Shown piece by piece: positions 36,089 to 45,091 of a stretch of 64,000 nt of DNA (positions within the stretch are counted from its first letter, which is position 1; the number at the start of each line of letters is the position of its first letter). This DNA comes from Achromobacter sp. AONIH1. GTDB lineage: Bacteria > Pseudomonadota > Gammaproteobacteria > Burkholderiales > Burkholderiaceae_B. The notes under the pieces were generated by a model that saw only the letters and a list, made by a program, of their open reading frames with translations, did no database searches and was not told the origin of the DNA. A program made the position numbers and the translations under genes. Location: assembly GCF_002902905.1 (NCBI RefSeq), contig NZ_CP026124.1:4402001-4466000 (forward strand), read 5' to 3'.

Positions 36089-36997
36089 ATGGCGCCCGCC
36101 CAGGCCGATGCCGGCCCCGTACTAGACCGCTCAGGCGACTTGCCGCTGCACGCCCAGATGGCCGCGCAGCTGCGCGGCGCGATCCTCGACGGCCGCGCGC
36201 CGGCCGGCACCGCCCTGCCCAGCGAGGCGGCGCTATGTGAGCGCTACGGCGTGGCTCGCAGCGTGGTGCGGCAGGCGCTGGCCTCGCTGGCGGCCGAGGG
36301 CCTGATCCGGCGCGAGACGGGACGCCCGGCCGTGGTCGCGGTGCCGCAGCAGCATCGCCGGCTGGTGCAGCGCTCCACCGGCTTTCATCAGCAGCTGGCG
36401 CAGAGCGGCGTGGCGCTGGAGACCCGCGTGCTGGGCCTGGAGCCGGCCGACGCGCCGGCCGAGGTCGCCGCGTTCTTCGGCACCGGCCAGCTGCTGCGCC
36501 TGGAGCGCCTGCGCCACGTCGGCGGCACGCCGCTGGCCTATGTGCGCACCTGGCTGCCCGCCGCCCGGCTGCCCGGGCTGAGCGCGGCGCAGTTGGAGAA
36601 CGCGTCGCTGCACGCCGTGCTGCAACAGCGCTACGGCCTGCAGCCGCACAGCGGCCGCAACCGCATCCGCGCCGTGGCGGCCGACCGGGTCCAGGCCGGT
36701 TTGCTCGACGCCAAGCCTGGCAGCCCGTTGCTGATGCTGGAAGGCCAGGGCCTGGACCAGCACGGCCGCCCCATGGAATGGTTCACCACCTGGCATCGCG
36801 GCGACCAGCTGGTGTTCGACGTGGACGTCAACGACACCCACGAAAGCGTGCAGCCGCGCCTGCGCGACGAGCCGGTCGTGCCGGAGTCCGGACAGTCCGC
36901 CGCCGCGTCCGGCGACGCGGAAGATCCGCTGGCGCGGGCGCAGGCGCTGGTGCAGGCGTTGTCCGCCGAACTGGAACGCCTGCGAGCTGCCCGCTGA
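36089..36997 (+). CDS. GntR-family regulator, HutC/UTRA type
   Basis: A 302-residue regulator. The GntR winged helix (about 12-80) has LPLHAQMAAQLRGAILDGR and LPSEAALCERYGVARSVVRQAL. The UTRA effector domain (about 95-245) has LRLERLRHVGGTPLAYVRTWLP. AGGAGG lies 10 nt before the ATG. It starts 5 bases after pdxA2 and is probably the local repressor of the operon, acting on the GTACGTAC palindromes upstream of kdgT, with a sugar acid or phosphate as inducer. Confidence 0.88.
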   Translation: MAPAQADAGPVLDRSGDLPLHAQMAAQLRGAILDGRAPAGTALPSEAALCERYGVARSVVRQALASLAAEGLIRRETGRPAVVAVPQQHRRLVQRSTGFHQQLAQSGVALETRVLGLEPADAPAEVAAFFGTGQLLRLERLRHVGGTPLAYVRTWLPAARLPGLSAAQLENASLHAVLQQRYGLQPHSGRNRIRAVAADRVQAGLLDAKPGSPLLMLEGQGLDQHGRPMEWFTTWHRGDQLVFDVDVNDTHESVQPRLRDEPVVPESGQSAAASGDAEDPLARAQALVQALSAELERLRAAR

Positions 36998-37115
36998 GGG
37001 GGAAATCCCCGGCGCGTCCCGCGCCAAGTCGTGGATAATCCATCCAGCGCGGCGCGGTGTCGCCATGTCCGGCCCACCGCCAGTCGCGCCCTGCCCTCGC
37101 CTGGAGAACCTTCCG

Positions 37116-37562
37116 ATGATGCGCCGTTCCGCCGCGATGTCCGCCCTGTGCCTGCTGGTCCTGTCCTCGTCCGCGCTGGCCGGCTCGGCGCCCGCCGAGC
37201 TGTCCTGTGTTTCCGAGAGCGGCAAGGTCACGATCAAAGGCCAGATCCCATCGCCTTCGTCCGAGGAAATGGCGCTGACGCTGGACTACATGAAGACCCG
37301 GCTGACGTTCAATTCCAACAAGACGTCCGGCCATGTCGTCGAGAATTTCCCGGTGGGCGTGTTCACGCTGGTGATTCCCAGTGAGCCCGTGGCGCTGACG
37401 CTGTATGCGCTGCCCGCGTCCATCACGGTCAAGATGCAGCCCAACGGCGACATGGCGGGCAAGTTCCAGGCCAAGCTGCTGGGGCCGCGTCCCGGCGCGC
37501 GCGCCGAGGGCGACTTGCCGTTGAAGGCGAACATGAGCTGCGACTACCGCTATAGCCTGTAA
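37116..37562 (+). CDS. Small secreted protein of unknown function
   Basis: A 148-residue protein with a signal peptide (MMRRSAAMSALCLLVLSSSALA). The mature part is beta-rich with two cysteines (LSCVSES near 29 and MSCDYRY near the C-terminus) that could form a disulfide. No family recognised. GGAGAACC precedes the start. It lies between the threonate operon and a GFA-type enzyme, same direction. Confidence 0.72.
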   Translation: MMRRSAAMSALCLLVLSSSALAGSAPAELSCVSESGKVTIKGQIPSPSSEEMALTLDYMKTRLTFNSNKTSGHVVENFPVGVFTLVIPSEPVALTLYALPASITVKMQPNGDMAGKFQAKLLGPRPGARAEGDLPLKANMSCDYRYSL

Positions 37563-37574
37563 GGGGGTCGGGAC

Positions 37575-37973
37575 ATGGATGGTCATTCGGATATCCGCCA
37601 TGGCGGCTGCCTGTGCGGCGCGATCCGCTTCGAGGCCGTTGGGCAGCCGGGCAATCCCCATGCCTGTTCCTGCGAGTCCTGCCGCCGCCACACCGGCGCG
37701 CCCAGCGTCGGCTGGGTGGAGTATCCCAGCTCGATGCTGCGCTGGACCGGCCCGGGCGGCGCGCCGGCCGTCTATCGTTCATCGGACTATTCCAGCCGCG
37801 CCTTCTGCCCGCATTGCGGCAGTTCGCTGGGCGCGATCGACGATGCGCCGACGGTGGCCTTGTTGATTGGTGCTTTCGACGAGCACCGGGATCCCGCATT
37901 GCGGCCCGACGGCCATTCCTTCGAGGATGGGCGGCCGTCCTGGTGGCCGGATGTCGCGGGACCGGCGGACTGA
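37575..37973 (+). CDS. GFA-family zinc protein (formaldehyde-activating-enzyme-like)
   Basis: A 132-residue protein with the zinc cysteine pattern of the GFA fold: GGCLCGAIRF (about 11-20), ACSCESCRRHTG (about 30-41) and FCPHCGSSLG (about 78-87). The family was named for glutathione-dependent formaldehyde-activating enzyme, but most members have other or unknown roles. It follows the secreted protein by 12 bases and is probably co-transcribed. Confidence 0.87.
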   Translation: MDGHSDIRHGGCLCGAIRFEAVGQPGNPHACSCESCRRHTGAPSVGWVEYPSSMLRWTGPGGAPAVYRSSDYSSRAFCPHCGSSLGAIDDAPTVALLIGAFDEHRDPALRPDGHSFEDGRPSWWPDVAGPAD

Positions 37974-38043
37974 GTCCGGCCGTGTCCGGTTCCCGTATGA
38001 GTCAGCCAAGCACCTGGTCTTATTCAGCCAACGGCGCAAGCGC

Positions 38044-39495
38044 CTAGTCCCTGGCGGCTCCATTGCCAGCCGTGAACCATCGCAGGAATTGGTCAAGAGG
38101 CATCCTTGTCCCGTTGACGTCGACTTCGTCCATCGTGATGGACAAGGTCGATCGGACCGTATCGTTCTCGATCTTCAGCAGGCCCATGGCAGCCCATTTC
38201 CCGGCAGCCTCCGCGACCACGGGCCGCACCCGTGCAAGCGCCTGCTCGGCAGGCACGCCCATGAGTCTTGCCCAGAAGACCAGCAGATCCACCGTGCCGG
38301 CCTGGGACAGCTCGATTTCGGCGTTCAGCTTGCGTATCCGCGCCAAGCCCGCGGAACCACGGGAAGCCGCCGCCTGCTTGCGCAGCTCCATATCCAGGTT
38401 GACGTTCAAGGCCCCGGCTACAGCACCCAGCTGCAACGGCGCCAGGGAGACCTGGGCGCTGCCCATCAGGATCTGATCGATGCTGGTGATCAGTTCCTCG
38501 AGATCATCTGACGAGAATGGCGGAATGTTCCCCTGCACGACACCTTGCCATGTACGAATGATTACCAGGAAATTGATGAAATCGAGCGCGGACAGCGCGT
38601 CGGAATCCAGATGCTTCAGGTCCAGGGCGAGCCTTGCCGTGGCGACGTCCTTTTCCCAGCCGTTGATCATGCCGACGTCCAACGCGGTCTTGAGCGCCAG
38701 GCCAGAGTCGGCCTCGATGAGATCGAGCGCCAACGAGGTTGGCTGGACGATGATCGGCGGCAAGGAGGCGTGCCGTATCGTCAGCGTCTGGAACGACAGC
38801 TTCCGGTCGGACAGGGGGACATCGTTCTTGCCGGGCTTGCCGCGAAAGGCGAAGGCGCCTCCCTGCAACGCCATGCCAGTCAAGCCAGTCGTTGTCGGCG
38901 CATGGTCCAGCGTCAAACTGTCAAACCGACCCGAGAACTCGCTGGCTCCGGCCTCGCGGTCCAACCTCCAGAGCAGGTTCATTCCAGAGAACGACAGCTT
39001 GGCGCCATCCCTGACAAACGCCATCGGGGCCAGTTCATACGTGCCTTCGAGCTGCTTTCCATAGCTGACGCGGGACGTGCCCGTCAAAGGCGTTACGCCC
39101 TGGGTCGCGGCGAACCATGCGTTGACATGCGACGTTGCTTGAAGCTCGAGCCGGGTCGCCAGCATGGCCGGCCTGAAGTCGCCGGCGGCCAGCCTTCGGA
39201 ACGGAAAGGGACCGTGGTCGGCATGTTCCACGATGTCGATCTCGCGGGTTTCAGCGCCGGGTATCGAAAGCTTCAGGCGAGAGCGCGCCGTGGATGTAAA
39301 CACGCCGCGTTCGAATGAAATCAACTCGGTGACGATCGAGTAGCCCGTGCTTTCGCCGAGCGCCTTCGCTTGCGCATTGTCCTGTTCCAGCGATTCCCGG
39401 AGAAAGGCTTCGGCCATCTTCCCCGAGTACCAGGCCGCGCCCGTCCATGCCGCGCCCAGCGCCAGGACACCCCCCGCAATCACCGCCTTCTTCAT
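38044..39495 (-). CDS. YdgA-like DUF945 protein
   Basis: A 483-residue protein with an N-terminal membrane anchor or signal (MKKAVIAGGVLALGAAWTGAAW), then YSGKMAEAFLRESLEQDN and alternating beta-rich segments, matching the DUF945/YdgA family of periplasm-facing anchored proteins. Function unknown. AAGGGTG lies before the chosen ATG; a TTG 18 bases upstream is less likely. Base composition (more A/T in third positions) is slightly lower in GC than its neighbours. Confidence 0.82.
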   Translation of the reverse strand: MKKAVIAGGVLALGAAWTGAAWYSGKMAEAFLRESLEQDNAQAKALGESTGYSIVTELISFERGVFTSTARSRLKLSIPGAETREIDIVEHADHGPFPFRRLAAGDFRPAMLATRLELQATSHVNAWFAATQGVTPLTGTSRVSYGKQLEGTYELAPMAFVRDGAKLSFSGMNLLWRLDREAGASEFSGRFDSLTLDHAPTTTGLTGMALQGGAFAFRGKPGKNDVPLSDRKLSFQTLTIRHASLPPIIVQPTSLALDLIEADSGLALKTALDVGMINGWEKDVATARLALDLKHLDSDALSALDFINFLVIIRTWQGVVQGNIPPFSSDDLEELITSIDQILMGSAQVSLAPLQLGAVAGALNVNLDMELRKQAAASRGSAGLARIRKLNAEIELSQAGTVDLLVFWARLMGVPAEQALARVRPVVAEAAGKWAAMGLLKIENDTVRSTLSITMDEVDVNGTRMPLDQFLRWFTAGNGAARD

Positions 39496-39555
39496 GACAC
39501 CCTTATGGTTCAAATATCAATGAAATGATCGTGCATGGGCAAAGGCGCCCATGGC

Positions 39556-40653
39556 TCAACGCGTGACCGCCTGCTCCAGCCGCAAGCCCTGCCGCGTCGC
39601 GTTCAACGTGACCCGCGCGCCCAGCGGCAGCGTCAGGTTCGGATCGCCGTGGCCGCTGGGCCAGCCGGCCAGCACGGGTATGCCCAGCGGGCCGAAGCGC
39701 TCGCGCAGCAGGGGATGGAACGCGTACTGGAACTGCGCATCGTCGCGCGCGCCTGAGCGCGTGAAACTGCCCGCCAGCACGCCCTTGATCGATTCGAACT
39801 TGCCCGCCGCCGCCAGCTGCGACAGCATGCGGTCGACGCGCGGCACGGCTTCGTTGACGTCCTCGATGAACAGGATGGCGTCGCGCGTGTCGATCTCGTG
39901 GCGCGAGCCCTGCATGGCGCAGATCAGCGCCAGGTTGCCGCCCGCCAGCCGGCCGGTGGCTGTGCCGGGCATCAGCGTCGTCGGCAAGGCATAGTCCGGC
40001 GCGCCGATCCAGGCGCCCTGCCCCATCCGGCCGCCGACCATGGCGTAGAGGGCGGACTCGGTGGGTTCCTCGCGCCCGTTCAGCAGATCCTGCGCCAGCA
40101 TCGGGCCATGGAAGGTCACGAAGCCCGCATGGCGCTGGATGGCCAGATGCAGCGCCGTGATGTCGCTGTAGCCAATGAAGGGCTTGGCGTGGCGGCGCAG
40201 CAGTTCGTAGTCCAGCAGGTCCAGCAGGCGCCAGGAGCCGAAACCGCCCTGCAGGCACCAGACGGCATCGATATCGGCGGAAGTGAAGGCCGCGTGCAGG
40301 TCGGCCGCGCGCTCCGCGTCCGTGCCGGCCAGATAGTCGAAAGGCGTGTCCAGGCGGCTGCGGGCGGCCGGCATGATGCGCGGTTGATAGCCGCGCGACA
40401 GCAGCCAGTCGGCGGCATCGTCCGCGGCGTTCGGCGCGGCCGACGCGGGCGCGACGATGGCCACGCGGCCGCCGGGCCGCAGCGGCGGCACGGGCGCGCC
40501 CTGCGCGGGCATGGCCGCTTGCGCGCCGCCGGACGAGCGCGGCGCGACGGTGCGCCGGGTCGCGCAGCCGCCCAGGGTCAGCGCGGCCAGTCCGAGCATG
40601 CCGGCCTGTTTGAGAAAACCTCGGCGCGCTGGCGGGATGGAATCGTGCGGCAT
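39556..40653 (-). CDS. ldcA: Muramoyl-tetrapeptide LD-carboxypeptidase, predicted Tat lipoprotein
   Basis: A 365-residue S66-family peptidase. The nucleophile region is FIGYSDITALHLAI (Ser near residue 163), with VWCLQGGFGS before it and GHGDPNLTLPLG near the C-terminus carrying the catalytic histidine. FIEDVNEAVPRVDRML is typical. It cleaves the L,D bond of recycled muropeptides. The N-terminus reads RRGFLKQAG, then LTLGGC: a twin-arginine motif plus lipobox. Most LdcA enzymes are cytoplasmic, so an exported lipoprotein form is notable. It follows the pseudouridine synthase by 52 bp. Confidence 0.88.
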   Translation of the reverse strand: MPHDSIPPARRGFLKQAGMLGLAALTLGGCATRRTVAPRSSGGAQAAMPAQGAPVPPLRPGGRVAIVAPASAAPNAADDAADWLLSRGYQPRIMPAARSRLDTPFDYLAGTDAERAADLHAAFTSADIDAVWCLQGGFGSWRLLDLLDYELLRRHAKPFIGYSDITALHLAIQRHAGFVTFHGPMLAQDLLNGREEPTESALYAMVGGRMGQGAWIGAPDYALPTTLMPGTATGRLAGGNLALICAMQGSRHEIDTRDAILFIEDVNEAVPRVDRMLSQLAAAGKFESIKGVLAGSFTRSGARDDAQFQYAFHPLLRERFGPLGIPVLAGWPSGHGDPNLTLPLGARVTLNATRQGLRLEQAVTR

Positions 40654-40705
40654 CGGTCGGGCGTGCTCCTTGAGTATGTCGGCTGCTCGGCGGATCGCGT
40701 CGGCC

Positions 40706-41452
40706 TCAGAAGCGCTCGTAGTCCAGGCGCGCGCGCCATTGGCCGGCGGGCAGCCCGGCGAGCGGCAGGCGGCCGATGCGGATGCGGCGCAAGGCCCGCA
40801 GTTCCAGCCCGGCGGCGTCGCAGGCGTACTCGATGAAGCCCGGCGCGGGCGTCTTGAGCGCGAAACGCAGCCGGGTTTCGTTCTGCCAGCTGACCTGCAT
40901 CGGCGAGGCCGGCCGGCCGTCGTAAGGCAGGCCCCGGCGCAGCCAGGCGAGTCCTTCCGCGTCCAGGCTGCCGCTGACCTCGGCAATGTATTCCTGTTCG
41001 ACCAGGCGGGCTTCTTCCTGCAGCTTGCGCGCCACCGGATATTCCTGCGTGTAGACCACCAGGCCACTGGCGGCGCGCTCCAGCGGCGTCACCAATCGCA
41101 ATCCGGCCAGCAGGCGCTTGAGGTAGCGCTGCGGCGAGCGGTCGCCCTCCATGCGGTTGGCGGGCACGATCAGGTCGCGGGCCGAGCCCGGTTCGTCGTT
41201 GGCATACACGCCCACGGGTTTGTGGACCAGGATGGTCACCGGCCGCAGCGTCTCCAGGCGCGCGCCGGGCAACAGGCTGACGGTCTGGCTCGCGCCGACC
41301 CGGAAACCGGGCTCCTCGACCACCTGCCCGTCCACCGCGATCCAGCCGCCTTCGATATAGCGTTCGGCGTCGGCGCGCGAGCATGATTGCTGGACCGCGA
41401 CGCGCTTGGCCAGGCGTTCAGTGCCATCCGCCATCTTGTCGTCGGCGCTCAT
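40706..41452 (-). CDS. RsuA/RluB/RluF-family pseudouridine synthase, variant catalytic motif
   Basis: A 248-residue protein with an S4 RNA-binding domain (about 12-60; LAKRVAVQQSCSRADAERYIEGGWIAVDG) and a pseudouridine synthase domain (HKPVGVYAND; RRIRIGRLPLAGLPAGQW near the C-terminus). The segment that normally reads GRLD reads TPLERAASGLVVYTQ, so the catalytic aspartate position appears to be glutamate. It could act on rRNA or be an altered member. Start ATG 41452. About 280 bp upstream is a SoxR-type promoter pointing at it. Confidence 0.83.
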   Translation of the reverse strand: MSADDKMADGTERLAKRVAVQQSCSRADAERYIEGGWIAVDGQVVEEPGFRVGASQTVSLLPGARLETLRPVTILVHKPVGVYANDEPGSARDLIVPANRMEGDRSPQRYLKRLLAGLRLVTPLERAASGLVVYTQEYPVARKLQEEARLVEQEYIAEVSGSLDAEGLAWLRRGLPYDGRPASPMQVSWQNETRLRFALKTPAPGFIEYACDAAGLELRALRRIRIGRLPLAGLPAGQWRARLDYERF

Positions 41453-41737
41453 CGCTGCGGCCTCGCCGTCAGGAAATCAATGGAATGGGCGCTCAAGCGC
41501 GTGGCGGCCGGCGCGAAGCCGTGCGCGGTGAACGAGGCACAGGTGGGCCGGAGGTCGGCGGGCGAAGGCATCATGGATTAAGGCTGACTGCTGAAAGACC
41601 GGCGCGCGGATCACGGCAAGGGCTGGCGCGGCGGCCAGGTGCGCTTGCGGCTTGCGCGGCTGCAAGTGCCGGATGTTACGCCTTTTCTCGTCGCCGGATG
41701 GCTGCCGGGGGGAGGTTTGCCAAAGCCCGTCCGACGG

Positions 41738-41768
41738 GCTATAAGACCTCAGCTTAACTTCAGGTCAA
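41738..41768 (-). promoter_or_regulatory. SoxR-type promoter and box, leftward, overlapping soxR promoter
   Basis: Leftward: TTGACC (41763-41768), a 19-bp spacer and TATAGC (41738-41743). The overlong 19-bp spacing is diagnostic of MerR-family activators. The spacer holds CCTCAGCTTAACTTCAGG (41747-41764), which matches the enterobacterial SoxR site CCTCAAGTTAACTTGAGG at 15 of 18 bases. Rightward, TTTGCC (41716-41721), 18 bp and TATAAG (41740-41745) may drive soxR. The first leftward protein gene is the pseudouridine synthase; the remaining 290 bp of this 321-bp gap shows no convincing gene. Confidence 0.75.
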
Positions 41769-41773
41769 TTCAT

Positions 41774-42235
41774 ATGGCAAAGGTCGTGGCGATCGACTAC
41801 ACGCGCTCGTTGTCCGTCGGCGAAGTGGCCAAGCGCAGCGGCGTGGCCGTGTCGACGATCCACTTCTACGAGTCCAAGGGCCTGATCAAGGCGACCCGCA
41901 GCGAAGGCAACCAACGGCGCTTTTCCGGCATCGTGCTGCGCTACATCGCCATCATCAAGGTCGCGCAGCGCACTGGCATACCCCTGGACGAGATCCGCGC
42001 CGCGCTGGGCGAGCTGCCGCCAGACAGCAAACTGACGGCGGCGCAGTGGAAAAGCCTGTCGGCGCGCTGGCGCCAGACGCTGGACGAACGCATCAAGCGG
42101 CTGACCCGCCTGCGCGATGAACTGGACAACTGCATCGGCTGCGGCTGCCTGTCGCTGCAGGACTGTCCGCTGCGCAATCCGAACGACGCGCTGGCCGCCG
42201 AAGGGCCGGGGCCGCGCATTCTTGAGCGTCCGTGA
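41774..42235 (+). CDS. soxR: SoxR redox-sensing transcriptional activator
   Basis: A 153-residue MerR-family regulator. The winged helix has [27 protein letters not shown] (about 9-36), the dimer helix follows, and the [2Fe-2S] motif [14 protein letters not shown] (C-x2-C-x-C-x5-C, about 120-132) identifies SoxR. It is oxidised by redox-cycling compounds or superoxide and then activates promoters with long spacers. ATG 41774 lies only 10 bp after the SoxR box, so it may be leaderless or nearly so and autoregulated. It faces away from the pseudouridine synthase. Confidence 0.93.
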   Translation: MAKVVAIDYTRSLSVGEVAKRSGVAVSTIHFYESKGLIKATRSEGNQRRFSGIVLRYIAIIKVAQRTGIPLDEIRAALGELPPDSKLTAAQWKSLSARWRQTLDERIKRLTRLRDELDNCIGCGCLSLQDCPLRNPNDALAAEGPGPRILERP

Positions 42236-42332
42236 TCGGCGGGCGCCGCCATGTTCCGGCGCGCTTGGCGGCCGTCCCCTTTCGCGGAGACGCCGCGCTC
42301 GCGCCGCCGACAGGCACGGCCAGGCCAGGTCC

Positions 42333-43661
42333 TCAGCCCTGGGCCAAGGCGGTCGACCCATCCGGGCGCCGGATGGCCAGGCGCGACAGGAGCAGGATCA
42401 GGCTTGAAAGCAGCAGCATGCCCGCGATCAGGTAGTTTCCCGATATTGTGTCCCCCGTGCGGGACTTCAAATAGCCAAACACGGCCGGGAACACGGCGCC
42501 GCCAAGAATGCCGATGGAAGAGATGAACGCGATGCCCGCCGGCGCGATCTGCCGGGGGAGATAATCCGTCGCCACGACCGCCAGCAGCGGCCAGCCGGCG
42601 CTCAGGCTCAGGCCTGTGGCCACGATGGCCATCATCGAAGGCACGAAGCGTCCGCCAGCAAGCACGAAGCTCATCTGGCCCGCGGCGCCGATGAAGGTGA
42701 GCGCCAAGAAATACCAGTGCCGGTTCATGCAGCGGTCCGAGCGTCGCCCCGCCACGATGGCCCCCACGGCGCCGACCACGCTCGCCACCGAAGCGATGGC
42801 GCCAATCGATACCAGGTTCGTGACGCCCAGGTTCCTGATGAGGGTCGGCAACCAGAAACCCCAGGCGTAGACGGCGCCAAGCTCCAGGAACGTCGCCATG
42901 GCCAGCAGCCATATCGCGGGCATTCGGACGACCTGCATCAGCTCTTCGCGCACCGTGAGCTTGTGCTCGGTCGACCGGCACTGCCGCAGGTTCTCGGCGA
43001 GTCGTAGGCATTCCTGTTCGTTCAACCAGCCCCCCGGCGTCGGGCCGTTCTTGAGCACCGCCCAGACCACCATGCCCAATATGATGGCCGGGAGGCCTTG
43101 CGTCAGATAGACCCACTGCCAGCCTTCCAGGCCGCCAAGCTGGTGCAGATACTTCATGGTGGCGCCGCTGAGGGGGCCGGAGATGACGCCGGTCACCGCC
43201 GCTGCCGACGAGAACAGGGTAATCGCGCCGCCGCGCCGGGACGCCGGGAACCAGTAACTGAGATAGAGCACGACGCCGGGAAAGAAGCCGGCCTCGAAGA
43301 CTCCCAGGAAGAATCTCACCACATAGAACTGCACGGGCGTCCGGACGAAGGCCGTCGCCGCGGCGGTCAGTCCCCACAGCACCATGATGCGTACGAAGGT
43401 CTTGCGCGCGCCGATCCGCGCCATCAGCAGATTGCTCGGGACTTCCAGCAGGCAATACCCCACGAACATGATGCCTGCTCCGATACCGAACGCCGTATCG
43501 CTGAATCCCAGGGTATCCATCATTTGCAGCTTCGCGAAGCCGACATTCATGCGGTCCATGCAGGCCGCCATGTAACCCAGGAACAGGAGCGGCACGATTC
43601 GTAGGGTGACCTTGCGATAGAGCGCATCGTCGCAAGCGGAAGGATCAGTAATTTTGGACAT
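42333..43661 (-). CDS. MFS transporter, anion:cation symporter (ACS) type
   Basis: A 442-residue transporter with 12 hydrophobic segments. The N-terminus has IVPLLFLGYMAACMDRMNVGFAKL, the signature of the ACS subfamily (tartrate/phthalate/hexuronate-like), and later FFLGVFEAGFFPGVVLYLSYWFP (helix 4-5). It imports organic anions with protons. It lies 59 bp downstream of the M20 amidohydrolase gene in the same direction and probably imports that enzyme's N-acyl amino acid-type substrate. Confidence 0.9.
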   Translation of the reverse strand: MSKITDPSACDDALYRKVTLRIVPLLFLGYMAACMDRMNVGFAKLQMMDTLGFSDTAFGIGAGIMFVGYCLLEVPSNLLMARIGARKTFVRIMVLWGLTAAATAFVRTPVQFYVVRFFLGVFEAGFFPGVVLYLSYWFPASRRGGAITLFSSAAAVTGVISGPLSGATMKYLHQLGGLEGWQWVYLTQGLPAIILGMVVWAVLKNGPTPGGWLNEQECLRLAENLRQCRSTEHKLTVREELMQVVRMPAIWLLAMATFLELGAVYAWGFWLPTLIRNLGVTNLVSIGAIASVASVVGAVGAIVAGRRSDRCMNRHWYFLALTFIGAAGQMSFVLAGGRFVPSMMAIVATGLSLSAGWPLLAVVATDYLPRQIAPAGIAFISSIGILGGAVFPAVFGYLKSRTGDTISGNYLIAGMLLLSSLILLLSRLAIRRPDGSTALAQG

Positions 43662-43720
43662 GGCGGGACCTATGTATGGCTATCTGGGGAACAACAGGCG
43701 GCTGGGTTCAATGGTCTGCG

Positions 43721-44923
43721 TCAAAGGGGAACGAGATAGCGCTTGGCCAACAGGTACCAATACGCGCAGCCGATGGCGACGTTGTCGTCGTTGAAGTCGT
43801 AATTCGGGTTGTGGATCGTGTTGCCGCCCTTGGATCCAATGGAGCCGTTGCCGATGAAGAGATAGCAACCGGGCTTCTTTTCCAGCATGTAGGCGAAGTC
43901 TTCGCTGCCCATGGCCACGGGACGCTCCAGATCCACCTGCTCCGCGCCGATAAGCTCCAGCGCGACAGACTTGGCGAAATCCGTTTCCCTGCCCGTATTG
44001 ACCACGGAGGGGTAGCCTCGGAAGTAGTCGACGTGCGCCACACAGCCATAGCTGTTGGCCTGGCCGTGGGCGATTTCGCGAATGCGCTCCTCCAGCAGCG
44101 AACGCACGGCCGGATCCAATGCGCGTATGCTCAGGCCCAGAACGGCATCCTGGGGGATGACGTTGTATGCGCCGTCGGTCCGCGACTCGCCGGCATGCAT
44201 CATGCCGACGCTGATCACTGCGTTGCCGACGGGTCCGACATTGCGGGAAACGATGGTCTGCAATGCCATCACCAGGCTGGCCATCGCCACGGTCGGATCT
44301 ATCGTTCGCTCGGGTTTGGCCGCGTGCCCGCCCACGCCCTCCAGGCGGATGGTGGCCCTGTCGCTGGATGCCATGGCCGGCCCTTCGCGAAACTGCAGCC
44401 GGCCTTGGGCGACGCCCGGCGCGTTGTGCATGGCATAGACCGCGTCGACGGGGTACTTGTCAAAGAGACCGTCCTCGATCATCCGCGCGGCGCCGCTGCG
44501 CGGCCCCCCGGCTTCTTCCGCCGGCTGGAAAATCAAGGTCAGGGTTCCGCTCCAGGCGGTATCGCTGGCAAGCGCCTGTGCCGCCGCCAGGAGCATCGCC
44601 GTGTGGCCGTCGTGGCCGCAGGCATGCATCACGCCCCTGGACTGGCTGACCCATGAATAGGCGTTTTTTTCTTCGATGGGCAAGGCATCCATGTCGGCGC
44701 GTATGCCGATATGCCGCGAGCCATTGCCGCGCCTGAGCTGCCCCACCACACCGGTGCCGCCGATGCCCAGCTCCACCGTGTAGCCCATGCGGGCAAGGCG
44801 TTTCGCCACGATGTCGCTGGTTCGATGCTCGGCAAAACTCAGTTCGGGATGCTGATGCAGATCTCTTCTAAGATCGATGAAGTCCTGCACATCGGTGCCC
44901 AGGGACTTTAGGAATGCGTCCAT
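43721..44923 (-). CDS. M20-family amidohydrolase (hippurate hydrolase-like)
   Basis: A 400-residue M20D metallopeptidase. Signatures are RRDLHQHPELSFAEHRTSD at the N-terminus, HIGIRADMDALPIEE (metal Asp, about 72-84), MHACGHDGHTAMLLAAA (about 98-114), IFQPAEEAGGPRSGA (catalytic Glu-Glu, about 130) and MGSEDFAYML near 345. It hydrolyses N-acyl amino acids or related amides. The gene is followed by an ACS-type MFS transporter and preceded by a LysR gene. The 252-bp upstream region has a perfect 16-bp palindrome. Confidence 0.9.
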   Translation of the reverse strand: MDAFLKSLGTDVQDFIDLRRDLHQHPELSFAEHRTSDIVAKRLARMGYTVELGIGGTGVVGQLRRGNGSRHIGIRADMDALPIEEKNAYSWVSQSRGVMHACGHDGHTAMLLAAAQALASDTAWSGTLTLIFQPAEEAGGPRSGAARMIEDGLFDKYPVDAVYAMHNAPGVAQGRLQFREGPAMASSDRATIRLEGVGGHAAKPERTIDPTVAMASLVMALQTIVSRNVGPVGNAVISVGMMHAGESRTDGAYNVIPQDAVLGLSIRALDPAVRSLLEERIREIAHGQANSYGCVAHVDYFRGYPSVVNTGRETDFAKSVALELIGAEQVDLERPVAMGSEDFAYMLEKKPGCYLFIGNGSIGSKGGNTIHNPNYDFNDDNVAIGCAYWYLLAKRYLVPL

Positions 44924-45091
44924 TTATCGCTCGCCGTGGTTGAAGGTCGTCCTGAGATCGGGACGTTGAAGGGAACAGTGATGCTGTTGAAAATGCGGCG
45001 CCTCGGCCCATGCAACCCGCCACGAGCGATGCGAAGCCGGGATGTTAGAAGCGCGGCCGACGCCAGTCCCTAGGGAAAAATAGGATGCCGG

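Noticed and set aside
41724..41738. GCCCGTC-C-GACGGGC as an intrinsic terminator
   Set aside because: It lies between the -35 and -10 elements of the soxR promoter and at the predicted start of the leftward RNA, with no gene ending nearby.
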